Shown piece by piece: positions 6,361 to 14,114 of a stretch of DNA of 17,295 nucleotides. This stretch comes from Streptosporangiaceae bacterium. GTDB lineage: Bacteria > Actinomycetota > Actinomycetes > Streptosporangiales > Streptosporangiaceae. The notes under the pieces were generated by a model that had not been told where the DNA came from, ran no database searches, and saw only the letters and a list, made by a program, of their open reading frames with translations. The position numbers were made by a program, and so were the translations under genes. Location of the stretch: contig JASHOI010000029.1 in assembly GCA_030041195.1 (NCBI GenBank), forward strand, positions 1 through 17,295, given 5' to 3'. The number at the start of each line of letters is the position of its first letter. Positions within the stretch are counted from its first letter, which is position 1.

Positions 6361-7356
6361 TCACTGGTGGTACTCACCTGTCTTGAACCGGGCCAGGTTC
6401 GCCGGGTCGCGGAACCATTCGATCGTCTCGGTCAGGCCCTCGTCCCTGGTGTACTGAGGCCGCCACCCGGTACGCTCGCGCAGCTTCGTCGCGTCGCACA
6501 CCAGCCGCATCACCTCAGAGTCCTTGGGACGCAGCCGCTTGGGGTCCTCCACGATATCCGCCTCGACCCCCATAAGTCTGGCGATATCCTCCGCGAGCTT
6601 GCCGATCGCGATGTCGTCGCCGGGACCGCAGTTGAACAGCTCGCCGATGACCGCCGAGGCGGGAGCCTCGCCGAGAGTCATGAACGCCTCGGCCGTGTCC
6701 AGCACATAGGAGAAGTCCCGGGTCGGGTCGAGCGCGCCCAGCATCAGCTGCTTGGAGCCGCTCGCGAGCTGGGTGATGATCTGCGGGATCACAGCGCGGG
6801 TGGACTGGCGCGGGCCGAAGGTGTTGAACGGCCGCAGCGTGACCACCGGCAGCCCGAAGCTAAGGTGATACGACTCGGCGAGTTTGTCGGCGGCGGTCTT
6901 GGAAGCCGCGTACGGCGACTGGGACTGCAGCGGGTGCGACTCGCTGATCGGGACCGTGCGCGCGGTGCCGTAGGTCTCGCTGGTCGAGGTGTGCACCACC
7001 CTCGGGGTCCGGCAGGATCGCACGGCCTCGAGCACGTGCATCGTGCCGATCGCGTTGGTATCGATGAACGACCGCGGCGCGCTGTAGGAGTAAGGGACCG
7101 AGCCGACGGCGGCGAGGTGGAACACCACCGAGGCGCCATCCACGAGCTGGAGCACGGTCGCCGGGTCGCGCACGTCCCCGAACACCACGTCGACCTGGCC
7201 GGCGATCTCCGGCTCCAGCGTCTCCAGCCATGCGGTCGAGCTCCACATGTTGTACAGGACCATGGCCTTGACCCGGTAGCCGCGTCGCACCAGTCCCTCC
7301 ACGAGGTGGGAGCCGATGAACCCCTCGGCCCCGGTGACCGCAGCGATCTCCGTCAT
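6361..7356 (-). CDS. NAD-dependent nucleotide-sugar 4,6-dehydratase, LegB-like
   Basis: A 331-residue extended-SDR enzyme. The Rossmann motif is TGAEGFIGSH (8-17), and the active-site segment is VHTSTSETYG with catalytic Y149 and K153 in SPYAASK. The LRPFNTFGPRQS loop and RDFSYVLDTAEAF are typical of sugar 4,6-dehydratases. The opening pattern GAEGFIGSHLVEGLVRRGY with VLYN resembles the LegB group, which in legionaminic acid pathways dehydrates GDP-GlcNAc; I recognise this by pattern only. The ATG at 7356 is preceded by a GGAAGGAA ribosome site with about 7-base spacing, while the ATG at 7380 has none. The partner reductase starts 22 bp downstream. No legionaminic acid synthase (NeuB-type) is visible, so the product is more likely a deoxy-amino or epimerised hexose for the polymer. 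Confidence 0.87.
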   Translation of the reverse strand: MTEIAAVTGAEGFIGSHLVEGLVRRGYRVKAMVLYNMWSSTAWLETLEPEIAGQVDVVFGDVRDPATVLQLVDGASVVFHLAAVGSVPYSYSAPRSFIDTNAIGTMHVLEAVRSCRTPRVVHTSTSETYGTARTVPISESHPLQSQSPYAASKTAADKLAESYHLSFGLPVVTLRPFNTFGPRQSTRAVIPQIITQLASGSKQLMLGALDPTRDFSYVLDTAEAFMTLGEAPASAVIGELFNCGPGDDIAIGKLAEDIARLMGVEADIVEDPKRLRPKDSEVMRLVCDATKLRERTGWRPQYTRDEGLTETIEWFRDPANLARFKTGEYHQ

Positions 7357-7398
7357 GGGTATTTCCTTCCGAATCTGCATTTACGAACTTCGCTGTCA

Positions 7399-7413
7399 GC
7401 CGCGCGTCGCGGC
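7399..7413. other. 6-bp stem hairpin between membrane protein and dehydratase genes
   Basis: GCCGCG (7399-7404) and CGCGGC (7408-7413) form a perfect 6-bp stem with a 3-base loop, starting 7 bases beyond the membrane protein stop codon in the 64-bp gap. No T-run follows, so it may be a weak attenuator or an mRNA processing or stability element that sets expression of the sugar genes apart from the upstream ones. Confidence 0.35.
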
Positions 7414-7420
7414 CCTGTGT

Positions 7421-8878
7421 CTAGTAGGCGTGACGCACCGCCCTCCCCAGCACGATGAGCGCGAACCCGCCGACGACGACGAGCAACTCCACGCACGCAA
7501 CGATCTGCGCGGTCACGCCAAGGCCGCGGAAGATGATCTCGATGGCGAGGGCAACGGCGCAGGCGACGAGCGGAAAGATGCGCGAGCCGAGTGCCTGAAG
7601 CGTCAGCGCGATGAACATCGCCGCGCCCAGCGCGCCGTACGCCGCGAGCTGGGGCAGGAACGTCAGGTTCGGGTGCAGCAGCCCGGTCTTGCTCGCGATC
7701 TCCGCCGCGGCCAGGGTCAGCACCGCGGCAGCGGCCATGTACTGGAGCACCGCCGCCACCAGGATCAGTCGCGCACGGGTCCCGAACCCGCGCATCTGCC
7801 TGGTCGTGCGCAGCAGCCGCTGCGTTCGCCTCCGGTACCAGAGCAGGCTCACCTCGGCCGCGCCCATGCTCAAGGACAGCGGCACCCCGGCGAGCAGCGC
7901 CGCGAAGTTGATGCCGCCGTGGCCGTGCGGGCCCGCCGCGACGGGGAAGATCAGCAGGCCAGCGGCCACAAGCCCGAAGCCGATCGCGGGCAGCGTCCCC
8001 AGCCACTCCTCGCGATCGAACAGCTTGCCCGTCGCCGGGCCGGCCCGGTGCGTGAAGATCAAGGCCAGCGCCAGCGCGAGCAGCGGGGTGGTGGCCATCG
8101 TTGCCCACGCCACGTGCTGCAGGTAGACCGGTCTGCCCAGGGCCAGGAACGCGGCACTGTACAGAACGCCGGGTGCGAGCGCGACCATGAGCCACGCCTC
8201 GGCGCCGAGCACCATCAGGGCGCCGGCGCCGAGCATGTAGATGCCCTCGCCGAAACCGAACAGCAGTGCCGACGGTGGCGCGTGCACCACGCGTCCGGTG
8301 ACGGCCAGCGCCGCGGCCACCACCAGGAGCCCTCCGGCCAGGGCGACCCGCAGCACCCGCCGTGTCTGGTCCATGTCCGTCGTCCGGCCGAGCCTGATGT
8401 AGCCAAGGTAGGCCAGCCCCTGACCCATCGACCACGCCGCGACCAGCGCCACGATCAGCGCGATCTCCACGCCCGGTCCTATGAGCAGGCCGACGGCGGC
8501 GGGGAAGCAGACTCCGGGCAGGGCGTAGAGCAGGCCGTGCAGCAGCGGCCGGAGTTTGCCGTTGGCCGCCCACGGGTCCGACGGCACGTCCGGCTCGGCC
8601 GGCTGGCGCTTTACCCGGAAGTACATGTCCTGGGCGAGCGCGAACACGTCGGGATAGCCGTAACGCCGCTTGGCTGCCTGATCGCCCAGGCCCTCGAACT
8701 CGAGCGCGCTGGCGATCTCCAGCGGATCGACGGCGGACTCGCACACCGACGAGAACTGCTCGCATAGCGCCGCCACGGTGCGCGGCACGCGGTGGTGCTG
8801 CCCGTTGGCCGGGTGCGGCTTAGCCGGGGCCGCCAGCTGCGACCCCGACACTGGCTCGTGCCCGTTGCTGATGCTCAT
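7421..8878 (-). CDS. polytopic membrane protein, candidate polysaccharide exporter
   Basis: A 485-residue protein with a cytoplasmic N-terminal part (1-110) and about twelve hydrophobic helices (roughly 114-134, 137-160, 176-196, 204-224, 226-247, 258-275, 295-315, 324-344, 370-392, 407-430, 433-452, 456-478). The N-terminal part contains a conserved-looking stretch, ALEFEGLGDQAAKRRYGYPD, that I cannot assign. A positively charged loop (about 348-370, YRRRTQRLLRTTRQMRGFG) lies between helices 8 and 9. Twelve helices and the position directly after a PelF-like transferase gene (13-bp gap) suggest an analogue of PelG or a Wzx/MOP-type flippase. I see no clear PelG signature at the N-terminus, so this is inference from topology and context. 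The ATG at 8878 has GCGGGAA about 7 bases upstream and removes a 78-residue shadow of the transferase gene. Confidence 0.82.
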   Translation of the reverse strand: MSISNGHEPVSGSQLAAPAKPHPANGQHHRVPRTVAALCEQFSSVCESAVDPLEIASALEFEGLGDQAAKRRYGYPDVFALAQDMYFRVKRQPAEPDVPSDPWAANGKLRPLLHGLLYALPGVCFPAAVGLLIGPGVEIALIVALVAAWSMGQGLAYLGYIRLGRTTDMDQTRRVLRVALAGGLLVVAAALAVTGRVVHAPPSALLFGFGEGIYMLGAGALMVLGAEAWLMVALAPGVLYSAAFLALGRPVYLQHVAWATMATTPLLALALALIFTHRAGPATGKLFDREEWLGTLPAIGFGLVAAGLLIFPVAAGPHGHGGINFAALLAGVPLSLSMGAAEVSLLWYRRRTQRLLRTTRQMRGFGTRARLILVAAVLQYMAAAAVLTLAAAEIASKTGLLHPNLTFLPQLAAYGALGAAMFIALTLQALGSRIFPLVACAVALAIEIIFRGLGVTAQIVACVELLVVVGGFALIVLGRAVRHAY

Positions 8879-8891
8879 GCCGTGTTCCCGC

Positions 8892-10403
8892 TCACCCTGC
8901 GGCCTCGAGCAGTTCGGTCTCCTCGTCACGCCCTGGCATCGCGGACACGGTACGGTCGTCCGACTCGTCCTCATGCTCGGCATTCGGCAGCTCGAGGCCC
9001 GTACCGACGAACGTGTAGATCTCATCGAACGCGCTGATCGCGCGGTCGACCGTGAAGTACTCCAGCGCACGCATCCGCGCCGCTGCTCCGAGCTTCCGGC
9101 GCAGGCTGGCATCCCGCAGCAGGGTCAGGCAGGACTGGGCCAGCGCCTCCGGGCTGCGCGGGGGGACGATCATGCCGGTATCGGCGACCGCTTCGCTGAC
9201 GCCGCCGACGTCGGTGGCAACGCACGGCCGCCCGCAGGTCATCGCCTCGATCAGGGTGTAAGGGAAGCCTTCGGAGATGCTGCAGAGCACCACGACCTGC
9301 CCGGAGTCGTAGGCGTCGCGGATCTTCTCCACGCGGCCCTCGAAGGTCGCGACACCGGAGAGGCCGAGATCGGCCGCGAGCTCCTTGCAGCGTTCCAGGT
9401 ATGCCTCCTGGCCCTGCGGAGGAGAACCGAACATCCGCAGCTTTGCCTCCGGCATTTCCCGGTGCACCAGCGCGAACGCGAGCAGCAGGGTCTCCAGGTC
9501 CTTGACCGGGTCGACGCGGCCTGCCCACGAGATCGTCGGGGTATCGGGCTCGGTCTCGCTGGCGGGGAAGTCGGCGGGATCCACCCCGTTGTACACGGTG
9601 CGCACCCGGGACAGATCAGCGCCAAGCTGCTCCTCCCAGCGCTTGTTGTAGACGTTGCCCGGCGTGATCAGTTCCGCTTCGGCGTAGCCGAGCGAGCACA
9701 TCCGGCGCAGGAACCGCAGGTGCAGGGCGCGCACCGGCCAGCGGAACGGGACATCACGGCTGTGCAGGTACTGCTCCCGCATGTAGATGCCGTGCTCGGT
9801 GACCACCATCGGAGTGCCGTAGCGCCACTTGGCGGCCAGCGCGGGCAGCGCACCGAGACCATTCGTCACCGCGTGCGCGATATCTGCCCGCACCGGCGGG
9901 TACGACAGCGGACGCAGGGAGTGCTCGAGCAACTGCATCGCGGTCACCGTGTCGTGCAGCGAAGGCGACGCCTCCGTCGAGTCGAGCCGCCAGTCCCGCC
10001 AGGTCTCGCTGAGCAGGCGCACGGCATGGTTGCTGGACAGGCTGGCGCTGAGGTTCTCGGTCTGGGCGAACTCGAAGACCTCGCGCAGCACATCGCCGAA
10101 GCGGTCCTGCTTCTCGGACGGCGAGGCGAGCAAGATATCGATCAGATCGGGGAGGGCCGGGCACGGCACCGCCCGAGTCCGCCGACCGCGCCGGAGCGCG
10201 GGCGGCGGACCCCAGAGCGGCATGCTCTGCACCGAAGCGACGTTGCCCGGCAGCGACCACCGAACCGGCTCGGCACCCGTCGCGGTCAGTGCAACCAGCA
10301 GGAAGTCATAGTCAGGCATCCCGCGGACAAGCTGGTCACACCAGACGCTGACCCCACCGAACTGGTGCGGGTAGGTGCCTTCTCCGATTAGCGCGACATC
10401 CAT
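8892..10403 (-). CDS. PelF-like GT4 family glycosyltransferase
   Basis: A 503-residue GT4 enzyme, longer than usual for GT4, as in PelF. The N-terminus MDVALIGEGTYPHQFGGVSV followed by W matches the PelF opening, where the GGVS-W segment is characteristic. Further PelF-like landmarks are ADIAHAVTNGLG (173-184), MVVTEHGIYMREQYL (199-213) and ITPGNVYNKRWEEQLG. The donor half has VYNGVDP, WAGRVDPVKD (R296, K301) and the E-X7-E motif SEGFPYTLIEAM (E378, E386). PelF in the Pel pathway uses UDP-activated sugar to build a GalNAc-rich polymer in the cytoplasm; substrate identity here is inferred. An acidic C-terminal tail (about 470-503) is extra. The start at 10403 sits at the first strand with AGGTGA about 10 bases upstream. 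It is followed 13 bp later by the 12-TM protein, mirroring pelF-pelG order. Confidence 0.9.
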   Translation of the reverse strand: MDVALIGEGTYPHQFGGVSVWCDQLVRGMPDYDFLLVALTATGAEPVRWSLPGNVASVQSMPLWGPPPALRRGRRTRAVPCPALPDLIDILLASPSEKQDRFGDVLREVFEFAQTENLSASLSSNHAVRLLSETWRDWRLDSTEASPSLHDTVTAMQLLEHSLRPLSYPPVRADIAHAVTNGLGALPALAAKWRYGTPMVVTEHGIYMREQYLHSRDVPFRWPVRALHLRFLRRMCSLGYAEAELITPGNVYNKRWEEQLGADLSRVRTVYNGVDPADFPASETEPDTPTISWAGRVDPVKDLETLLLAFALVHREMPEAKLRMFGSPPQGQEAYLERCKELAADLGLSGVATFEGRVEKIRDAYDSGQVVVLCSISEGFPYTLIEAMTCGRPCVATDVGGVSEAVADTGMIVPPRSPEALAQSCLTLLRDASLRRKLGAAARMRALEYFTVDRAISAFDEIYTFVGTGLELPNAEHEDESDDRTVSAMPGRDEETELLEAAG

Positions 10404-10621
10404 TTATTTTTCGTCACCTGACTTGAAGTTGTGTGCTCCTGTCTGCTGCGTGGGGAGGGGTAACAAGCTCTGCTTGACTGCCTTCCGTTGCCCTCGAGAT
10501 CGCGGAGCCGAGCTTGCCCTTGGGCACGGCCAGGGTGTTCACCATGTCGTTGATGGCTTTTGCCGAATGGGCCCGGCCGCCACGGTGATCACGAACCGCA
10601 ATCTCCCGCTCATGTTTCCTG

Positions 10622-11818
10622 TCAGCCTGTCCCTTCGTTGCTGCTGGCCGCAGACGCCGCAGCGGCCGGGCTTGCCCGTCGTGACGCGGCCGCCGACCGG
10701 CGGCGCGCGACCTTGCGCTGGTCCCGGCGCGGCCGGGCCTCGAGGATCTTCTCGTAGAAGTCGTCGATCCGGCTGACCACGGAATCGATGCCGTACCTGG
10801 CGAACACCCTGCTGTCCGCGACGCGCGGCCGGGGGCCGGTGTCAAGCTCCTTGTGGATCTCGTCCCGCAGTGCGTCCGGGGTGCCCGCGACCATGCGGGC
10901 ACGCTCGGTCTGGATGCCGTCGAGGGCAGGGCAGGTCGTGTACAGCACGGGCAGCCCGCTGGCCAGCGCCTCGAGCACGGACAGCCCGAACGTCTCCTGC
11001 AGCGAGGCCGCCACGTACAGGTCGAAGGCGGCGAGCATCGCCGTGGTGTCGGACCGGTAGCCGCCGAAAATCACGTGATCGGTCACGCCGAGCCGCTTCG
11101 CCGTGGCCTCGAGCCTCGGCTGGTCCTCGCCGCGCCCGATCACCAGGATCTTGCACTTGTCGCCGAGCATCGGCGCAGCCGCCTCCATGGTCAGGTCGAC
11201 CCGCTTGTTCGGGTCCAGGCGGCCGAGCGCGCCGATCACATACGTGTCCGGCGGGATACCGAACTCCACGCGGATGCGGTCTCGCGCCTCCGCGTCGAAG
11301 CCGAGCTCGTCGGTGTCCACCCCGTTTGGGATGACGGTGACCTTGCCGGGCCGCACGCCCCAGCGCACCAGGCGGTCCTTGACGATGTCGGACACGGCGA
11401 TCGTGGCGTCGGAAAACCTCTCGGAGCTCAGGTACAGCGCCTGAACGCCCCTGGTCATCTTGCGCCGCTCGATATGCGTCTCGCCGATCGAGTGCTCGGT
11501 GGTCAGCACCACCGGCGTGCCAGCCAGCCGGGCGGCGGGGCGGGCATAGATCTGCGCGCGGTACAGGTGCGTGTGCACCACGTCGTACTGGCCGTCCTTG
11601 ATCAGCTTGCGCAGCCGCAGCAGCGCGGGCAGCTCGGTGTTGCGCTGCATGCCGAGGTTGCGGACCGTGGTCCCCTGGGCCTTGATCATGTCGGCGACCG
11701 GGCCCGGGTTGTACAGCGTCACCACGTCCGATTCGTGCCGGGTGCGCCGCAGGATCATTGCGAGCTGCAGCTCGGCGCCACCAGCGTCGAGACCGGTGAT
11801 GACGTGAAGCACTTTCAT
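10622..11818 (-). CDS. GT4 family glycosyltransferase
   Basis: A 398-residue retaining GT-B transferase. The acceptor half begins MKVLHVITGLDAGGAELQLA, the usual GT4 opening with a GGAE loop, then YDVVHTHLYRAQIYAR (78-93) and TTEHSIGE. The donor half has IPNGVDTDEL, GALGRLDPNKR (R200, K205) and the E-X7-E motif QETFGLSVLEAL (E275, E283). The last 35-40 residues are Arg- then Ala/Ser-rich and probably disordered. The start at 11818 is decided by an excellent AAGGAGG ribosome site 9 bases upstream, which overlaps the stop codon of the deacetylase gene, so the two are coupled. It would add one sugar to the lipid-linked repeat or polymer. Donor is unknown. Confidence 0.93.
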   Translation of the reverse strand: MKVLHVITGLDAGGAELQLAMILRRTRHESDVVTLYNPGPVADMIKAQGTTVRNLGMQRNTELPALLRLRKLIKDGQYDVVHTHLYRAQIYARPAARLAGTPVVLTTEHSIGETHIERRKMTRGVQALYLSSERFSDATIAVSDIVKDRLVRWGVRPGKVTVIPNGVDTDELGFDAEARDRIRVEFGIPPDTYVIGALGRLDPNKRVDLTMEAAAPMLGDKCKILVIGRGEDQPRLEATAKRLGVTDHVIFGGYRSDTTAMLAAFDLYVAASLQETFGLSVLEALASGLPVLYTTCPALDGIQTERARMVAGTPDALRDEIHKELDTGPRPRVADSRVFARYGIDSVVSRIDDFYEKILEARPRRDQRKVARRRSAAASRRASPAAAASAASSNEGTG

Positions 11819-11832
11819 AAAACGTCTCCTCC

Positions 11833-12675
11833 TTAGCTGGTGGCTCGGGGCGCTCGTCCCCCCGAGCCGCCAGGCGGGGGGGTCTGGGGGTCCTGGGAGG
11901 TCTGGTCCCCCGGGCGGGAACGCGTCGCGATGCGGGCCCGGTAGAGCAGCCGCTTGACAGTCATCCGCCTCGCATCGTCCTGCTCGCCGACGTAGAGCCT
12001 TGGCAGTGCCATCAGGCCGATCTCGGCCGTCGAGGCCTCCACGGCGCATGCGTGCTCGTAGCCCGCGTCGCGCACGGCCCGCCGGGCAGCGGCGTCCATC
12101 GACCCGTATGGGTAGGCGAACCCGCGGATCTCGGTGCCGAGCAGCGTGCCGAGGCTGGTCCTGCTCTCGCTGATCTCGGCCGTCAGCTGGGCCGGGCTCG
12201 CCCCGGCCAGGCGCATGTGGGTGGCCGCGTGCGAGCCGATCTCGATCCCCGACGCCGCGAGCTCGCGTACCTGATCGCCGGTCATCAGCTGCCAGACCGG
12301 GCCCTCGTCCCACTCGTTGGTGCCGCCGAGCCGGTCGGAGATGATGTACGCGGTCGCGCCGAAGCCGTGCCGCCGCAGCACCGGCAGCGCGGTCTCGAGC
12401 ACGTTGGTGTACCCGTCATCAAAGGTCAGGCCCACGAGTCCACGCTGACGGCCTGCGCGCATCGCATCGACGAGTTCCGATATGCCGACGCCGCGCAGAC
12501 CATGGCGGGCTAGCCAGGCCATCTGCTCGGCGAACCGGGCGGGCGAGACGCAGAGCTGGTTCGGGTCCTCGTCCACGTCGGCAACACCGTGGTACATGAA
12601 GATCATTGGAGCCTCGCGCAGCTTGAGCTGGCCATCCTCGAGCCACCGTGCGGCGCTTACGGTCGCGGGGCTCAT
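11833..12675 (-). CDS. polysaccharide deacetylase (NodB/CE4 family) without signal peptide
   Basis: A 280-residue CE4-type deacetylase, expected to remove N-acetyl groups from amino sugars with a divalent metal. Visible motifs are: MYHG near the start (27-30); motif 1 TFDDG (84-88, with catalytic D86 and metal-binding D87); motif 2 SHAATH (H149, H153); and motif 3 FAYPYG (187-191 region). The C-terminus is Pro/Gly/Arg-rich. There is no signal peptide or membrane helix, unlike exported deacetylases such as PgaB or the PelA domain, so it may act in the cytoplasm on a precursor or lipid-linked sugar, or leave by another route. The ATG at 12675 overlaps the sugar transferase stop as ATGA and has a GGAGGAA ribosome site 3 to 4 bases upstream. 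With the sugar transferase just before it, it may deacetylate the first lipid-linked sugar. Confidence 0.92.
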   Translation of the reverse strand: MSPATVSAARWLEDGQLKLREAPMIFMYHGVADVDEDPNQLCVSPARFAEQMAWLARHGLRGVGISELVDAMRAGRQRGLVGLTFDDGYTNVLETALPVLRRHGFGATAYIISDRLGGTNEWDEGPVWQLMTGDQVRELAASGIEIGSHAATHMRLAGASPAQLTAEISESRTSLGTLLGTEIRGFAYPYGSMDAAARRAVRDAGYEHACAVEASTAEIGLMALPRLYVGEQDDARRMTVKRLLYRARIATRSRPGDQTSQDPQTPPPGGSGGRAPRATS

Positions 12676-14114
12676 CGTTCCTCCGATCGGCGAGTGATCG
12701 TGGACGCGAGGGTGCGGGCGAGGATCACGACGTCCAGCCATGGCGACCAGTACTCGATGTACTGGTTGTCGAAACGGGCGCGCTCGACGATCGAGGTGTC
12801 CCCGTTGAGGCCGTGGACCTGTGCCCAGCCGGTCAGGCCGGCCTGCATCCTGGTCCGGTCGCTGTACCGCAGGATCTCGTGGCCAAACTGATCGGCGAAA
12901 TACGGCCGCTCCGGCCTGGGGCCGACCAGCGACAGGTCCCCGCGCAGCACGTTCCAGAGCTGCGGCAGCTCGTCCAGGTGCGTGTCACGCAGCCAGCGGC
13001 CCAGGGCACTGCTCTGATGCCCGGATACCCCCCACGAGGTGTCAGGGTCGGCGCTGCCGCTGAGCGTGCGCAGCTTGACGACCGACGACGTCCGGCCGCG
13101 GCCGGTGACCCGCTGCTGGCGGAACAGCGCGGTCTGGCCCGTCCGCAGCCTGATCGCTGCGGAAAGGACGAACAGCACTGGCGCCGCCGCGATCAGCAAG
13201 GTCGCCGCGATGACCACGTCGAGGGTGCGCTTCAGCGCCAGGCTCACGACCGAACGGCTCAGGCGCCGGAGCGGGATCAGCGGTATGCCCCAGATCTCGT
13301 CCAGGCAGGCGCGCGGCACCGCCATGCCGACCTCGTAGAGCCGCGGCACCACGCAGATGTCGGCGCGCAGTGGCCCAGCCGCGCGCAGCACGTTGACCAG
13401 GTCCTCGTCCTTGCACGCGGCGTAGCACACGATGACCCGGCGGATGCCGAGCGTGGTGACGACCTGCGCGAGGTCGGCGGGCACGCCGAGCGACGGGAGT
13501 GCCAGGTCTCGGCGGGGCGGGCCGTAGTCCAGGTAGCCCCGCACCCGGAGCCCCAGCTCCGGGTGCGCGCGCATCAGCTCGCCGATGTGCGCACCGAACG
13601 TCCCTGCCCCGATGATGATCGCTGACTCGCCGAGCAGGCCGCCGCGCCGTGCGGTGCGCAGCACCGCGCACACCGCGATGCGGAACGCGATCATCAGGCC
13701 GGCCGACCAGAGCGCGAGCCGGACAGCGGCCCCGGCCGGCATCCACAGCAGCAGCGCCAGCAACGGCAGCGCGGCCGCTGTGATGATCCGCCCGGCCTGG
13801 TCGGCGACGCGCAGGCAGATCCGCAGCCGGTGCAGCCCCAGTGCGCCGAGGACGCAGAGGACGGCGAGCGCGTAGAGTATTTCCGGCGCTGCCGCCCTCC
13901 CTGCCACCCCGACGGCGGCGGCCAGCGCGAGGGCGTCGGCAGCTGGCAGCGCCACGACCGGCACGATCCGGCTGGCCCGCCCGGCTCGGTGCGCCCGCCG
14001 CTGCTGGCGCGCGAGCTGGGCCGGCCGGTCAAACCCCCCGTCACCGGGCCGCGCAGCAGGGACACGCCCGAACGGGTCCGTGTCCGCGCTGCGCTGCCCG
14101 AAGTCTCCGGTCAT
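12672..14114 (-). CDS. polyprenyl glycosylphosphotransferase (priming sugar transferase)
   Basis: A 480-residue enzyme of the WcaJ/WbaP-like family that transfers sugar-1-phosphate from a nucleotide sugar to undecaprenyl phosphate, the first step of lipid-linked polysaccharide synthesis. Four N-terminal helices lie at about 50-72, 78-96, 110-126 and 131-152. A Rossmann-like CoA-binding-type domain follows (SAIIIGAGTFGAHIGELM, 164-181). The C-terminal transferase domain begins with KRTLDVVIAATLLIAAAPVL (295-314), then FRQQRVTGRG, the catalytic pair in HLDELPQLWNVLRGDLSLVG (D381, E382), PRPERP and AGLTGWAQVHGLNGD. The usual K-F-R-S-M is VKLRTL. The start at 14114 overlaps the flavoprotein stop as TAATG. 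The frame is open upstream but shows only shadow sequence. Its presence implies synthesis on a lipid carrier. Confidence 0.94.
   Translation of the reverse strand: MTGDFGQRSADTDPFGRVPAARPGDGGFDRPAQLARQQRRAHRAGRASRIVPVVALPAADALALAAAVGVAGRAAAPEILYALAVLCVLGALGLHRLRICLRVADQAGRIITAAALPLLALLLWMPAGAAVRLALWSAGLMIAFRIAVCAVLRTARRGGLLGESAIIIGAGTFGAHIGELMRAHPELGLRVRGYLDYGPPRRDLALPSLGVPADLAQVVTTLGIRRVIVCYAACKDEDLVNVLRAAGPLRADICVVPRLYEVGMAVPRACLDEIWGIPLIPLRRLSRSVVSLALKRTLDVVIAATLLIAAAPVLFVLSAAIRLRTGQTALFRQQRVTGRGRTSSVVKLRTLSGSADPDTSWGVSGHQSSALGRWLRDTHLDELPQLWNVLRGDLSLVGPRPERPYFADQFGHEILRYSDRTRMQAGLTGWAQVHGLNGDTSIVERARFDNQYIEYWSPWLDVVILARTLASTITRRSEER

Noticed and set aside
7316..8767. Long plus-strand open frame opposite the membrane protein
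   Set aside because: Low-complexity Gln/Arg/His-rich translation antisense to a clear 12-helix protein.
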